Assembly: GCA_013822425.1 (NCBI GenBank)
Contig: PNKL01000002.1
Span: 62,001-126,000, forward strand
Origin: Gemmatimonas sp.
GTDB lineage: Bacteria > Gemmatimonadota > Gemmatimonadetes > Gemmatimonadales > Gemmatimonadaceae
Direction of reading: 5' to 3'
DNA: 64,000 nt
Below, in pieces: positions 42,803 through 56,154 of this stretch (position 1 is the first letter of the stretch; each line of letters starts with the position of its first letter). The notes beneath the pieces were generated by a model. It did not search any database. It worked only from the letters and a program-made list of their open reading frames with translations, and had not been told where the DNA came from. The position numbers and the translations under genes were made by a program.

Positions 42803-43705
42803 TTACCGCCCGCCAAACGGCTTGGACGGCACGGTCTTCAGATACATCCAGAGTGCGCGGATCTCGTCGTCGGTCATCTGCTTGGTGGCGCGCACCGGCA
42901 TCAGCGTGTCGATCGGGACGTTGCCAGGGCGAATCCCCTCGCGCAAGGCGCGGAAGAAGTCCTCTTCGGCGTAGTGCCCGATGCCCGCTGGCGTGAGGTT
43001 TGACGCGGGCTTCCAGTCGGGCGGCGTTCCCGGGATCTTGCCGCCGGAGAGGCCCGGTCCGTGGCAGCCGGTGCAGCCGCCGACGTTGGCGAGATAGCGG
43101 CCGTACTCGACGGACACCGCCATCGGGACGGGGGCCGGATGGGTGTCATGATTCACCTGCTCGGCCGGGACGAGCACGAGGTCGCCCTTGAGGTACAACG
43201 CACGACCGATCGGGCCGATGCTGTTGGGCACTGATTCACGGTCCACCGGCGGCACCGACTTGAGGTACGCAATCATCGCCGCAAGGTCCTCGTCGCTGAG
43301 CCACTCGTACTCCAGCGACGGCATGAAGAGGAGGCCGTCGCCGTTGGGTCGCACGGCGTGGCGGATGGCCCGTTCCCAGTCGAGGTCGGTGTAGGCGGCG
43401 CCGATGCCGCCATTGCCGCGCGTCAGGTTGGTCGCGTAGAGGCGCGCGACGGGCGGCGCGTCGATGAACTGTGCGCCGCCGAAATCGGCCCCGTGGCAGT
43501 CCCCGCATTTCGAGATCGCGACAGCCATGTGCTTGCCGCGGACGAGCGCGAGGGAATCGGTGGGAATGCTGACCGAGTGCGCGGCGACGGTCCACCTGTG
43601 GTCGAGCCTGCGCTGGGACACGAAGTACAACGTGCCGCCGGCGACGATGACGAGCACCACGACGCCGCCGACCGCCCACGCCGCGGCGCGAAGGATCTTC
43701 TTCAT
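42803..43705 (-). CDS. Membrane-anchored diheme cytochrome c
   Basis: From the ATG at 43705, a 300-residue protein with an N-terminal anchor helix (AAAWAVGGVVVLVIVAGGTLYF) and two class I cytochrome c domains. The heme sites are KCGDCHG and GCTGCHG, and Met ligand candidates occur in LFMPSLEYEW and LMPVRAT. It is an electron carrier on the periplasmic face of the inner membrane. It resembles the cytochrome subunit of membrane alcohol/aldehyde dehydrogenases, but no dehydrogenase gene is adjacent. Convergent with trxC (10-bp gap) and divergent from the decarboxylase gene across a tandem repeat. Confidence 0.88.
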   Translation of the reverse strand: MKKILRAAAWAVGGVVVLVIVAGGTLYFVSQRRLDHRWTVAAHSVSIPTDSLALVRGKHMAVAISKCGDCHGADFGGAQFIDAPPVARLYATNLTRGNGGIGAAYTDLDWERAIRHAVRPNGDGLLFMPSLEYEWLSDEDLAAMIAYLKSVPPVDRESVPNSIGPIGRALYLKGDLVLVPAEQVNHDTHPAPVPMAVSVEYGRYLANVGGCTGCHGPGLSGGKIPGTPPDWKPASNLTPAGIGHYAEEDFFRALREGIRPGNVPIDTLMPVRATKQMTDDEIRALWMYLKTVPSKPFGGR

Positions 43706-43769
43706 ACAGGGGGCCTCCGAAGGAGAATGAAACGACGGGGGATTATGCACGGCGGGCGGCCCGGCGTCC

Positions 43770-43834
43770 ATCGCGGTGCCCGCAACATCGCGGTGCCCGC
43801 AACATCGCGGTGCCCGCAACATCGCGGTGCCAGC
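43770..43834. repeat. 17-bp tandem repeat in the divergent spacer upstream of speA
   Basis: Three perfect copies of ATCGCGGTGCCCGCAAC (43770-43786, 43787-43803, 43804-43820) and a degenerate fourth lie between the cytochrome and decarboxylase starts. Confidence 0.88.
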
Positions 43835-43910
43835 ACGCGGTGCCCGCACGGCGCGCCGGCGGTTTCGCCTATCGCTTCTGATGCCCGTGCTCGATACGTT
43901 TCGTGTACTG

Positions 43911-45865
<1,955 letters not shown>

Positions 45866-45869
<4 letters not shown>

Positions 45870-47179
45870 CATCGCCGTGGGCCCTCCTCGCCGCTCCCGC
45901 GAGCGGCGGCCCGGACATTTCCGGGCTGCTGCTCACGCTGGCCGCGGTACTCGCCGCGACGAAGATCGTCGGGGCGCTGGCCCGGCGTATCGGCCAGCCC
46001 GCGGTGCTCGGCGAGCTCGTCGCCGGCATCCTGCTTGGCGGCTCGGTGCTCGGCGTGCTCGACCCCGGCGAGCCGGTGCTCAAGACGCTCGCCGAACTGG
46101 GCGTGCTGATCCTGCTCTTCGAGGTCGGGCTTGAGACCGACCTGCGGGCGCTGCGCCGCGTGGGCGGCGTGGCGCTCGCCGTCGGCGTCGCGGGCATCGT
46201 GCTTCCCTTCGCTGGCGGCTACGCGGTGGCGACGGCGTTCGGTGCTTCGCCCATCACCGCGCTTGTCATCGCCGCGGCGATGACCGCCACTTCCATTGGC
46301 ATCTCGGCGCGCGTGCTTGGCGACCTCGGGCGATTGAAGACGGATGAAGGGCAGATCGTGCTCGGCGCGGCCGTCTTCGACGACGTGATGGGGCTGGTGA
46401 TCCTCGCGGTGGTTGGCGGCATCGCCGCCGGCGCGGGGGTGACGACGGCGGGCGTGACCTCCACCGCGCTGGTCGCCATCGGCTTCGTGGTCGGCGCGGT
46501 GGCGCTGGGCGCGTTCGTTGCCCGCCCGCTGATGGCGGCGGTCGCTCGTGTGCGGGTGGCCGGCACGGTTGGTGTGACTGCGATCGTCTTCGTCTTCGTG
46601 ACGGCGGCCGTCGCGGCGAAGGTCGGCTCGGCGATGATCATCGGCGCGTTCGCGGCGGGGCTCGTGCTGCACGACACGCCGCAGCGCCACGAGATCGAGC
46701 AGTGGGTGACGTCGCTCGGCCACGTGTTCGTTCCCGTCTTCTTCGCGATGGTCGGCGCCGAGGTGGACCTGCGAGCGATGGCATCAACGCAGGCGCTGGG
46801 ACTTGGCGCGGCGCTGATCGCCGTGGCGGTGGCGGGCAAGGTGATCGCCGGCTTCGCCCCGTGGTGGTTCAAGGGGCAAAAGCTGCTCGTGGGTGTGGCG
46901 ATGGTGCCGCGCGGCGAAGTCGGCCTGATCTTCGCGCAGATGGGAGTCGCCGCGGGGGTGCTGGCCGGCGGCGAGTTCGGCGCGGTGATTGCGATGGTGG
47001 TGGTGACCACGTTCCTCACGCCGTCGTGGCTTGGCGCGCTGAGCGGGCCGCCGCCGGGTGGGCGCGGCGACGGTGACGACACGAGCGGGTTGAACGAACT
47101 CGTGGCGGAGGGTGCGCCGGCGCCTCTCCCGCAGCGCGCTACGGTGCAACGGCGCAAGCTCGGCGGCGACGCCTCGTAA
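45866..47179 (+). CDS. CPA2-type cation:proton antiporter
   Basis: A 437-residue polytopic protein with about 12-13 hydrophobic helices. RIGQPAVLGELVAGILLGGSVLG, VLILLFEVGLETDL and FDDVMGLVILAVVGG are hallmark segments of the Na/K:H exchanger (CPA2) family, with the paired acidic residues DD of the ion site. A short hydrophilic tail follows; there is no RCK/TrkA-N domain. It starts inside the arginine decarboxylase stop codon, so decarboxylation (which consumes protons) and antiport are co-produced. A joint role in pH homeostasis is an inference. Confidence 0.9.
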
Positions 47180-47229
47180 TTCCGTGCGCTCGTGCCTTCA
47201 TCCACAGAGACACGAGTCAACGAACCGAC

Positions 47230-47838
47230 CTACCGCGCCGCGTACCGCTTGGCTACCTCGGCCCAGTTCACCACGTTCCACCACGCGTCGATGTAGTCCG
47301 GGCGGCGGTTCTGGTACTTGAGGTAGTACGCGTGCTCCCACACGTCGAGGCCGAGCACGGCGTGCGTGCCATCCATGAGCGGGTTGTCCTGGTTCGCCGT
47401 GCTCTCGATGGTCAGCGCCCCGTCACGTCCGGCGACAAGCCACGCCCAGCCCGAGCCGAAGCGGCCCGTGCCGGCGGCCTTGAACGCGTCGCGGAACTTC
47501 GCGAAATCACCCCAGGTCTTCGTGATGGCCGCGCCCACATCACCCGTCGGCTCCCCGCCGGCGTTCGGTGCCATCAGCTCCCAGAAGAGCGAGTGGTTCC
47601 AGTGGCCGCCGCCGTTGTTCCGCACGGCGGTGCGCACCGCCTCGGGCACCTGCGCGATGTTCCGGCAGAGGTCGCCCAGCGTCCAGTTGCCCAGTTCCGG
47701 CGCCTTCTCGATGGCGGCGTTCAGGTTGGTGACGTACGCGTTGTGGTGCTTGCCGTGGTGGATCGTCATCGTCAGCGCGTCAATGTGCGGCTCGAGCGCG
47801 GTGGCGGCGTAGGGCAGGGGAGGAAGCGTGTGAGCCAT
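47230..47838 (-). CDS. sodA: Superoxide dismutase, Mn/Fe family
   Basis: A 202-residue enzyme that dismutates superoxide. The metal ligands are in place: His in [13 protein letters not shown], His in [12 protein letters not shown], and Asp and His in [20 protein letters not shown] and the Gln in STANQDNP favour the manganese form, but metal choice cannot be fixed by sequence alone. There is no signal peptide, so it should be cytoplasmic. Convergent with the antiporter gene. Confidence 0.95.
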   Translation of the reverse strand: MAHTLPPLPYAATALEPHIDALTMTIHHGKHHNAYVTNLNAAIEKAPELGNWTLGDLCRNIAQVPEAVRTAVRNNGGGHWNHSLFWELMAPNAGGEPTGDVGAAITKTWGDFAKFRDAFKAAGTGRFGSGWAWLVAGRDGALTIESTANQDNPLMDGTHAVLGLDVWEHAYYLKYQNRRPDYIDAWWNVVNWAEVAKRYAAR

Positions 47839-47871
47839 GGGCGGGTCTCCGGGGGGCTGCAGGTTGGTACC

Positions 47872-48528
47872 TTAATCTACCAAGTCGGGCACTGATGCGC
47901 TGCGCGAACGGCGTCCCTTCCACCATCCCCAGAGTCCCGGCGAAATGGAGAGCAGGATGATGCCGATGACAAGGGCCTCGACGTGCTTTTCGAGCCCCGG
48001 GACGAGCCGCACCACGTAGTAGCCGGTGAGCAGCATCGACCAGATCCAGGCCAGCCCGCCGATGACATTGTAGAACAGGAAGGTCCGATAACGCATATGC
48101 GCCGCGCCCGCGACAACTGGCGCGAAGGTGCGTGCGAACGGCATGAACCGCGCCAGGATGATCGCCTTGCCGCCGTGTTTCTCGTAGAACGCCTGGGCGG
48201 CAAGCAGGTGTTCCCGCTTGAACCAGCGCGAGTCGGGCCGCTGGAACAGCGCGTCCCCCGAGCGGCGGCCGATGCTGTACGCGACGCTGTCGCCCGCGAT
48301 GGCGGCGATGCTGCACCAGACGCCAAGGGTCCAGACGTTGAGCGGCACCAGCCCTTCGCGCTGGGCGGCAAAGAGGCCGGCGGTGATCAGCAGCGAGTCG
48401 CCGGGAAGAAACGGGAACAGCAACCCGGTCTCGATGAAGATGATGAGCGTGATGCCACCGGTGCCGGCCCACGCCACCAGGGCATGCAGGTCGCGGAGCT
48501 TGTGGATCAGGTCGAGGAGGAAGTCCAT
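47872..48528 (-). CDS. DedA family membrane protein
   Basis: From the ATG at 48528, a 218-residue DedA/SNARE-associated (VTT) protein. Landmarks are IIFIETGLLFPFLPGDSLLITAG near the start, GDSVAYSIGRRSG, FYEKHGGKAIILARFMPFARTFAPVVAG with the two functionally important Arg residues, and YNVIGGLAWIWSMLLTGYY. DedA proteins are linked to undecaprenyl-phosphate or phospholipid movement across the inner membrane. An alternative ATG at 48546 would add six residues and brings the start next to a repeat element. Confidence 0.9.
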   Translation of the reverse strand: MDFLLDLIHKLRDLHALVAWAGTGGITLIIFIETGLLFPFLPGDSLLITAGLFAAQREGLVPLNVWTLGVWCSIAAIAGDSVAYSIGRRSGDALFQRPDSRWFKREHLLAAQAFYEKHGGKAIILARFMPFARTFAPVVAGAAHMRYRTFLFYNVIGGLAWIWSMLLTGYYVVRLVPGLEKHVEALVIGIILLSISPGLWGWWKGRRSRSASVPDLVD

Positions 48529-48550
48529 AGCGGGGGAATCTAGCATGCGC

Positions 48551-48707
48551 GATGACGATTGAGGATTTGGACTCAGGATTACGATTCAGGACCACGACCG
48601 AGGATTCCGATTGGCGACTACGGTTTGCCGACGGGGGATCTCAATCGCCCATCGCGATCATCAATCGCAATCCTGAATCGCAATCCTGAGTCCCAATCCT
48701 CAGTTAT
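48551..48707. repeat. Palindromic intergenic element, GATT-type (copy A3)
   Basis: The spacer between two divergent genes is one inverted structure. The left arm reads GATTGAG, GATTTGG, ACTCAG, GATTAC, GATTCAG, GACCAC, GACCGAG, GATTCC. The right arm on the minus strand reads GATTGGG, ACTCAG, GATTGC, GATTCAG, GATTGC, GATTGAT. The stretch 48558-48591 matches the reverse complement of 48671-48704 at 31 of 34 positions. Unlike copy A1 it covers two promoter regions. Confidence 0.85.
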
Positions 48708-48716
48708 CTTCTCCCC

Positions 48717-49517
48717 ATGTCCCTCCTCGACCACCTCTCCGTCGTCTTCCTCTACCCGCAGGACCCCGTCAACATCGCCGCCACCGTGCGGGCGATGAAG
48801 AACATGGGGGTGCACGACCTGCGGCTCGTGCGGCCGTGTCCGTACGATCCGTTCCGGATCGAAGGCGTGGCGCACGACACGCGCGACATCGTGGAGCGCA
48901 TTCGCCACTTCGACACGCTCGACGAAGCGCTGGCCGACTGCGGTCGCGTCGTGGGGTTCGCCGGGAAGCGACGGTCGGCCAAGTGGGAGCGGCTGGGGCC
49001 GCGCGCCGTTGCCGAGCGGCACCTCCCGGACCTCGAGGCGGGGCATCGCGTCGCCCTCCTCTTCGGCCAGGAGGACCACGGCCTTCCCAACGAGGCGCTC
49101 GACCGCGCGCAGGTGCTCTGCCTGATCCCCACCACCGAGCACTCCTCGCTGAACCTCGCGCAGGCGGTGCTGGTGGCGCTCTATGAGTTCCACGTCGCCG
49201 CCGGCGACGCGACGCGCAAGGTCGAGGCGCATCGGCACCAATCGGGACCCGCCACGCACGAGGAGTGGGAGCGCCTGTTCGCCGACACCCAGGCTGCACT
49301 TGACGCGATCGCGTTCTTTCGAACGCGGAATCCCGAACTCGTCATGCGCTCCATCCGAAGCCTTGCGTTCCGCGCAAAGCCCGACGAGCGCGAGGTGACG
49401 ATGCTGCGCGCCGTGGCGATCGAGGTGCTCCGCACCATTGACCGGCTCACCCGCGGACTTGCGAAGGGGCCGTGGCGGCGGCGCGATGACGGCGGCGCTC
49501 CCGAGGACGCCGGCTGA
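48717..49517 (+). CDS. trmJ: tRNA/rRNA methyltransferase of the SPOUT (TrmH/TrmJ) family
   Basis: A 266-residue SPOUT methyltransferase. PVNIAATVRAMKNMGV is motif 1, ALLFGQEDHGL is motif 2 and TTEHSSLNLAQAV is motif 3, which together form the knotted SAM-binding site. The order and C-terminal helical extension fit TrmJ, which 2'-O-methylates nucleotide 32 of tRNAs. Annotation to that exact target is by family resemblance. Its promoter region is occupied by a palindromic GATT-type element. Confidence 0.82.
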   Translation: MSLLDHLSVVFLYPQDPVNIAATVRAMKNMGVHDLRLVRPCPYDPFRIEGVAHDTRDIVERIRHFDTLDEALADCGRVVGFAGKRRSAKWERLGPRAVAERHLPDLEAGHRVALLFGQEDHGLPNEALDRAQVLCLIPTTEHSSLNLAQAVLVALYEFHVAAGDATRKVEAHRHQSGPATHEEWERLFADTQAALDAIAFFRTRNPELVMRSIRSLAFRAKPDEREVTMLRAVAIEVLRTIDRLTRGLAKGPWRRRDDGGAPEDAG

Positions 49518-49684
49518 CGCGCGAACACGGGCGCGCCCCTTGACGGCGATGCCTGAAGTCCGCCTCACACGAGTTCGCCGCTTCGCCTTGCGCACATCTA
49601 TACAGGCGGTGAAATTCCCTCGTTTGCTCAGCCACACGTGCGCGCGCGTGTGCCCCGAGACCCCTCTCTCCCGGACGACATCCG

Positions 49685-50416
49685 ATGACGGGACGCAGGA
49701 AGTGGCTGGTGATCACCGGCGGCGTGGCGATTGGTCTCGCCTCGACGCTGCTGTCTGCCTATGCCGGCAACGACCAGACCGCCGCCGTTGCGGCGGGTGC
49801 CACCGAGACGGCGACGCAGAAGGCCAATCGCGAAGCCGTCGGCAAGGCCAAGCCCGGCCCGTGGGGCTATAGCGGGGCGTCGGGATATACCAACTATCTG
49901 GGGCAGGGCACCGGCCGCTCGCCGGCACAGCCCGTCAAGTTCCCGCACCCCGTGCACGTGAACACGCTGCAGATGAATTGCGTGTTCTGTCATTCCGCGG
50001 CCTTCAAGTCGCCCGATGCGGGACTTCCGGCAGTGGCCAGCTGCATGGGCTGCCACACGATCACCGCGATCGACCGCCCGGAAGTGAAGAAGGTCGCGGA
50101 GGCGTTCAACAAGAAGCTGCCGATCGCGTGGGTGCGCGTGCACAAGGTGCCGGAATACGTGCGCTTCCCGCACGTGCGGCACGTCTACGCCGGCGTCACC
50201 TGCCAGGCCTGCCACGGGCAGGTGCAGAACATGGAGCAGGTGTTCCAGTACGCCTCGCTCAACATGGGCTGGTGCGTCTCCTGCCACGTCAACGGCTACT
50301 CGCGCGCCGAAGGCATGCGGGCCGCCGGCTACGAGCCCGATTCGGCCGCCCTGGCCGACGAGCGCAAGGGCGTGCGCAAGGTCGCGTCCTACGACTGCGC
50401 CAACTGCCACTACTAG
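49685..50416 (+). CDS. actA: Alternative complex III subunit ActA, pentaheme cytochrome c
   Basis: A 243-residue membrane-anchored cytochrome with an N-terminal helix (WLVITGGVAIGLASTLLSAYAG). Five c-type heme sites are visible: CVFCH, CMGCH, CQACH, CVSCH and CANCH, the number expected for ActA. In alternative complex III it passes electrons from the quinol-oxidising core towards cytochrome or oxidase acceptors. It is the first gene of actABCDEF, and the 167-bp spacer upstream should hold the operon promoter, although I could not identify clear boxes. Confidence 0.95.
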   Translation: MTGRRKWLVITGGVAIGLASTLLSAYAGNDQTAAVAAGATETATQKANREAVGKAKPGPWGYSGASGYTNYLGQGTGRSPAQPVKFPHPVHVNTLQMNCVFCHSAAFKSPDAGLPAVASCMGCHTITAIDRPEVKKVAEAFNKKLPIAWVRVHKVPEYVRFPHVRHVYAGVTCQACHGQVQNMEQVFQYASLNMGWCVSCHVNGYSRAEGMRAAGYEPDSAALADERKGVRKVASYDCANCHY

Positions 50417-50426
50417 AGACCGACGC

Positions 50427-53501
<3,075 letters not shown>

Positions 53502-53514
53502 GGGGGCGCGGACG

Positions 53515-54945
53515 ATGGCAACCATCGCCTACGAACCACGGCGGCCCAACATCTCGTCGGCCAACGTGCAGCTCCCGGCGGTCCGGGACTACGAGCAGGT
53601 CGACGAAGACATCATCGCCACGCTCAGGCCCACCAAGGCCTGGTTCCTGATGCTGATGACCGCGGTCGCCTGCCTGGCGCTCGGGGTCAGCGCGTTCCTC
53701 TACCAGCTGCACCAGGGGCTGGGCGTGGCGGGGTACAACCCGCCCGTGATGTGGGGCGTCTACATCATCACGTTCGTCTTCTGGGTCGGTATCGGCCATG
53801 CCGGCACGCTGATTTCGGCCATCCTGTACCTGTTCCGCGCGGGCTTCCGGACGACGATCTACCGGTGCGCCGAAGCGATGACGGTCTTCGCCGTCATGAC
53901 CGCCGGGTTGTTCCCGATCATCCACCTCGGGCGGCCGTGGAAGTTCTTCTGGCTGATTCCGTACCCGAACTGGCGCCTCCTCTGGCCGCAGTTCAAGTCG
54001 CCGCTCGTCTGGGACGTCTTCGCGATCTCGACGTACCTGACCATCTCGACGACGTTCCTCTTCGTCGGCCTGATCCCGGACATCGCGGTGCTGCGCGACC
54101 GCGAGACAAACCCGGTGCGCAAGCGCATCCTCGCCTTCCTGTCATTCGGCTGGCGCAACACCGAGCGCGAGTGGCGGCACTTCGCCCGCGCGTACCTGTT
54201 CCTTGCCGCGGTCAGCACGCCGCTGGTGCTGTCGGTGCACTCGGTGGTGTCCTTCGACTTCGCGATGGCGATCACGCCGGGCTGGCACACGACGATCTTC
54301 CCGCCCTACTTCGTGGCCGGCGCGATCTTCTCCGGCATCGGGATGGTCTTCACGATCATCATCCCGATCCGCAAGTGGTTCCGGCTCCAGCACTACGTGA
54401 CGATCAACCATCTCGACGCGGCGGCGAAGCTCTGCCTCACCACGTCGATGATCGTCGGGTGCGCCTACCTCATCGAGTTCTTCATCGCCTGGTACGGCGG
54501 TGTGCAGGTCGAGCAGGACTACTTCTGGAACCGCGTCTTCGGCCAGTGGTGGTGGGCGGCCTGGATCATGCTCACCTGCAACATGATCCTCCCGCTCTCG
54601 CTCTTCTCGCAGAAGCTGCGCCGCAACCCGGCCTGGCTCTGGATCCTGTCGATCTTCATCAACATCGGCATGTGGTTCGAGCGCTTCGTGATCGTCGTCC
54701 CGTCGCTCTCGCACGAGTTCGAGCCGTGGCAGTGGACGACGTATTCGCCGACGTGGGTGGACTACTCCATCCTCCTCGGTTCGTTCGGCTGGTTCTTCAT
54801 GTGGTTCCTGCTCTTTGTCCGGCAGTTGCCCGTGGTCGCCATCTCCGAAACCAAGGAGATCGTGCCGCCGCGCGTCCGGCATGCGCACGTGCACACGCCG
54901 GAGGATGCCGAAGACTTCGAACCCCAAACGGGACGGGCCCACTGA
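53515..54945 (+). CDS. actC: Alternative complex III subunit ActC, NrfD-type membrane protein
   Basis: A 476-residue integral membrane protein of the NrfD/PsrC family with about ten helices (AWFLMLMTAVACLALGVSAFL, VYIITFVFWVGIGHAGTLISA, and so on). This subunit is expected to form the quinol site together with the Fe-S subunit. It starts 13 bp after actB and its stop overlaps the actD start (TGATG). Confidence 0.95.
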   Translation: MATIAYEPRRPNISSANVQLPAVRDYEQVDEDIIATLRPTKAWFLMLMTAVACLALGVSAFLYQLHQGLGVAGYNPPVMWGVYIITFVFWVGIGHAGTLISAILYLFRAGFRTTIYRCAEAMTVFAVMTAGLFPIIHLGRPWKFFWLIPYPNWRLLWPQFKSPLVWDVFAISTYLTISTTFLFVGLIPDIAVLRDRETNPVRKRILAFLSFGWRNTEREWRHFARAYLFLAAVSTPLVLSVHSVVSFDFAMAITPGWHTTIFPPYFVAGAIFSGIGMVFTIIIPIRKWFRLQHYVTINHLDAAAKLCLTTSMIVGCAYLIEFFIAWYGGVQVEQDYFWNRVFGQWWWAAWIMLTCNMILPLSLFSQKLRRNPAWLWILSIFINIGMWFERFVIVVPSLSHEFEPWQWTTYSPTWVDYSILLGSFGWFFMWFLLFVRQLPVVAISETKEIVPPRVRHAHVHTPEDAEDFEPQTGRAH

Positions 54946-55445
54946 TGCGCGGCGTCCTCGGTCATTTCAAGGAGTTGGACAGCGCGGTGGACGCCATCAC
55001 CGAGCTCAAGACGGCGCGCCTCGGCGACGTGACAGTGTTCACGCCGACGCCGCGGCACGAGTTCGAGCACGCGCTGCAGCCGCCACGCAGCCCGGTGCGC
55101 AAGTACATGCTCTTCGGCGGCCTGGCCGGGTGCGTGTTCGGCTTCTGGATCCCGATCTGGGCGTCCAACTACTGGCCCCTCGTCGTCGGGGGCAAGGCGA
55201 TCGGTTCGTGGATTCCGTACACGATTTTCGGCTTCGAGGTCTTCGTGCTGATTGGCGCGCTCTCCACGGTGGCCGGCCTCTTCATTCACGCGGGCATCCC
55301 GCGCCTGACCATGATGGTCGGCTACGATCCGCGCTTCAGCCGCGGTGATTACGGCATCTGGGTGGAGTGTCCGCCGGATCGCTTCGCGTCCGCCGAGGCG
55401 TTGCTCCGCAAGCATGGGGCGGTGGAGGTGCGCGGTGAACGCTAA
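54945..55445 (+). CDS. actD: Alternative complex III subunit ActD (DUF3341)
   Basis: A 166-residue protein from the ATG at 54945 with two transmembrane helices (YMLFGGLAGCVFGFWIPIW; TIFGFEVFVLIGALSTVAGLF) and flanking soluble parts, matching the DUF3341/ActD family. The opening FKELDSAVDAITEL is family-typical. It overlaps actC by one base and actE by 11 bases. Confidence 0.93.
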   Translation: MRGVLGHFKELDSAVDAITELKTARLGDVTVFTPTPRHEFEHALQPPRSPVRKYMLFGGLAGCVFGFWIPIWASNYWPLVVGGKAIGSWIPYTIFGFEVFVLIGALSTVAGLFIHAGIPRLTMMVGYDPRFSRGDYGIWVECPPDRFASAEALLRKHGAVEVRGER

Positions 55446-56154
55446 GCGCCTGCTTCGCCACGCGGCCCTGGCCGTGCTCCCGCTCGCGCTCGGCGCGTGC
55501 GGCACCTGGCTCTCGGACTTCAAGCAACAGCCGTCGGTCGGACCGTGGCAGGTGTTCAATCCCGATTCCGCCGAGACCAAGGGCTTCCGCGGCAACCCCA
55601 GCGGATCGGTCTCGACCAACGGCACGTTCATGCCGGCGTGGGTCGTGTCGTACGGCGTGCTGCCCAACGTCATCGACTCGATGTCGACGCTCGCCAATCC
55701 CGTGCCCGCCGACTCGGCGTCGCTGCACCGTGGGCGCGTCGAGTATCAGATCAACTGTGCCGTGTGCCACGGTCGCGCCGGCAAGGGCGACGGCGAGGCG
55801 ACCAAGCTTGGCATGGTGCCGATGCCGCTCGTGTCGGAGCGCGCCAAGAACTTCACGGACGGCTACATCTGGGGCATCATCCGCAACGGCCGCGGCCTGA
55901 TGCCGTCGTACAACCGCATCGAGGAAATGGATCGCTGGGATGTCGTGAACTACGTCCGCGCCGTGCAGGGCAAGGTGGCGGGAGTGGTGCCCGACACGAC
56001 GCCGGCCGGCCGCCCCGGTGAGACGGGAGACAAGCTCCCCGGCTTCACGCCGATCGGTCCCACCCGCAACGCGGCGTTCGCGCGGCCGATCGTGACGGCG
56101 ACGCCGAAGACCGCGAACGGCGCGGCGCAGACCAAGACTGAGGGCCACGACTGA
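55435..56154 (+). CDS. actE: Alternative complex III subunit ActE, monoheme cytochrome c lipoprotein
   Basis: A GTG at 55435 gives 239 residues with a lipoprotein signal (LAVLPLALGAC) and one heme site (NCAVCHGRAG). MPSYNRIEEMDRW offers the distal Met. This subunit probably hands electrons to the oxidase or a soluble carrier. The frame is open further upstream inside actD but only this start gives the leader. The C terminus is Pro/Thr-rich and flexible. Its stop overlaps the actF start (TGATG). Confidence 0.93.
   Translation: MNAKRLLRHAALAVLPLALGACGTWLSDFKQQPSVGPWQVFNPDSAETKGFRGNPSGSVSTNGTFMPAWVVSYGVLPNVIDSMSTLANPVPADSASLHRGRVEYQINCAVCHGRAGKGDGEATKLGMVPMPLVSERAKNFTDGYIWGIIRNGRGLMPSYNRIEEMDRWDVVNYVRAVQGKVAGVVPDTTPAGRPGETGDKLPGFTPIGPTRNAAFARPIVTATPKTANGAAQTKTEGHD

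Noticed and set aside
49518-49684. Sigma-70 promoter for the act operon
   Set aside because: A TTGACG box is present near 49539 but no acceptable -10 at proper spacing.
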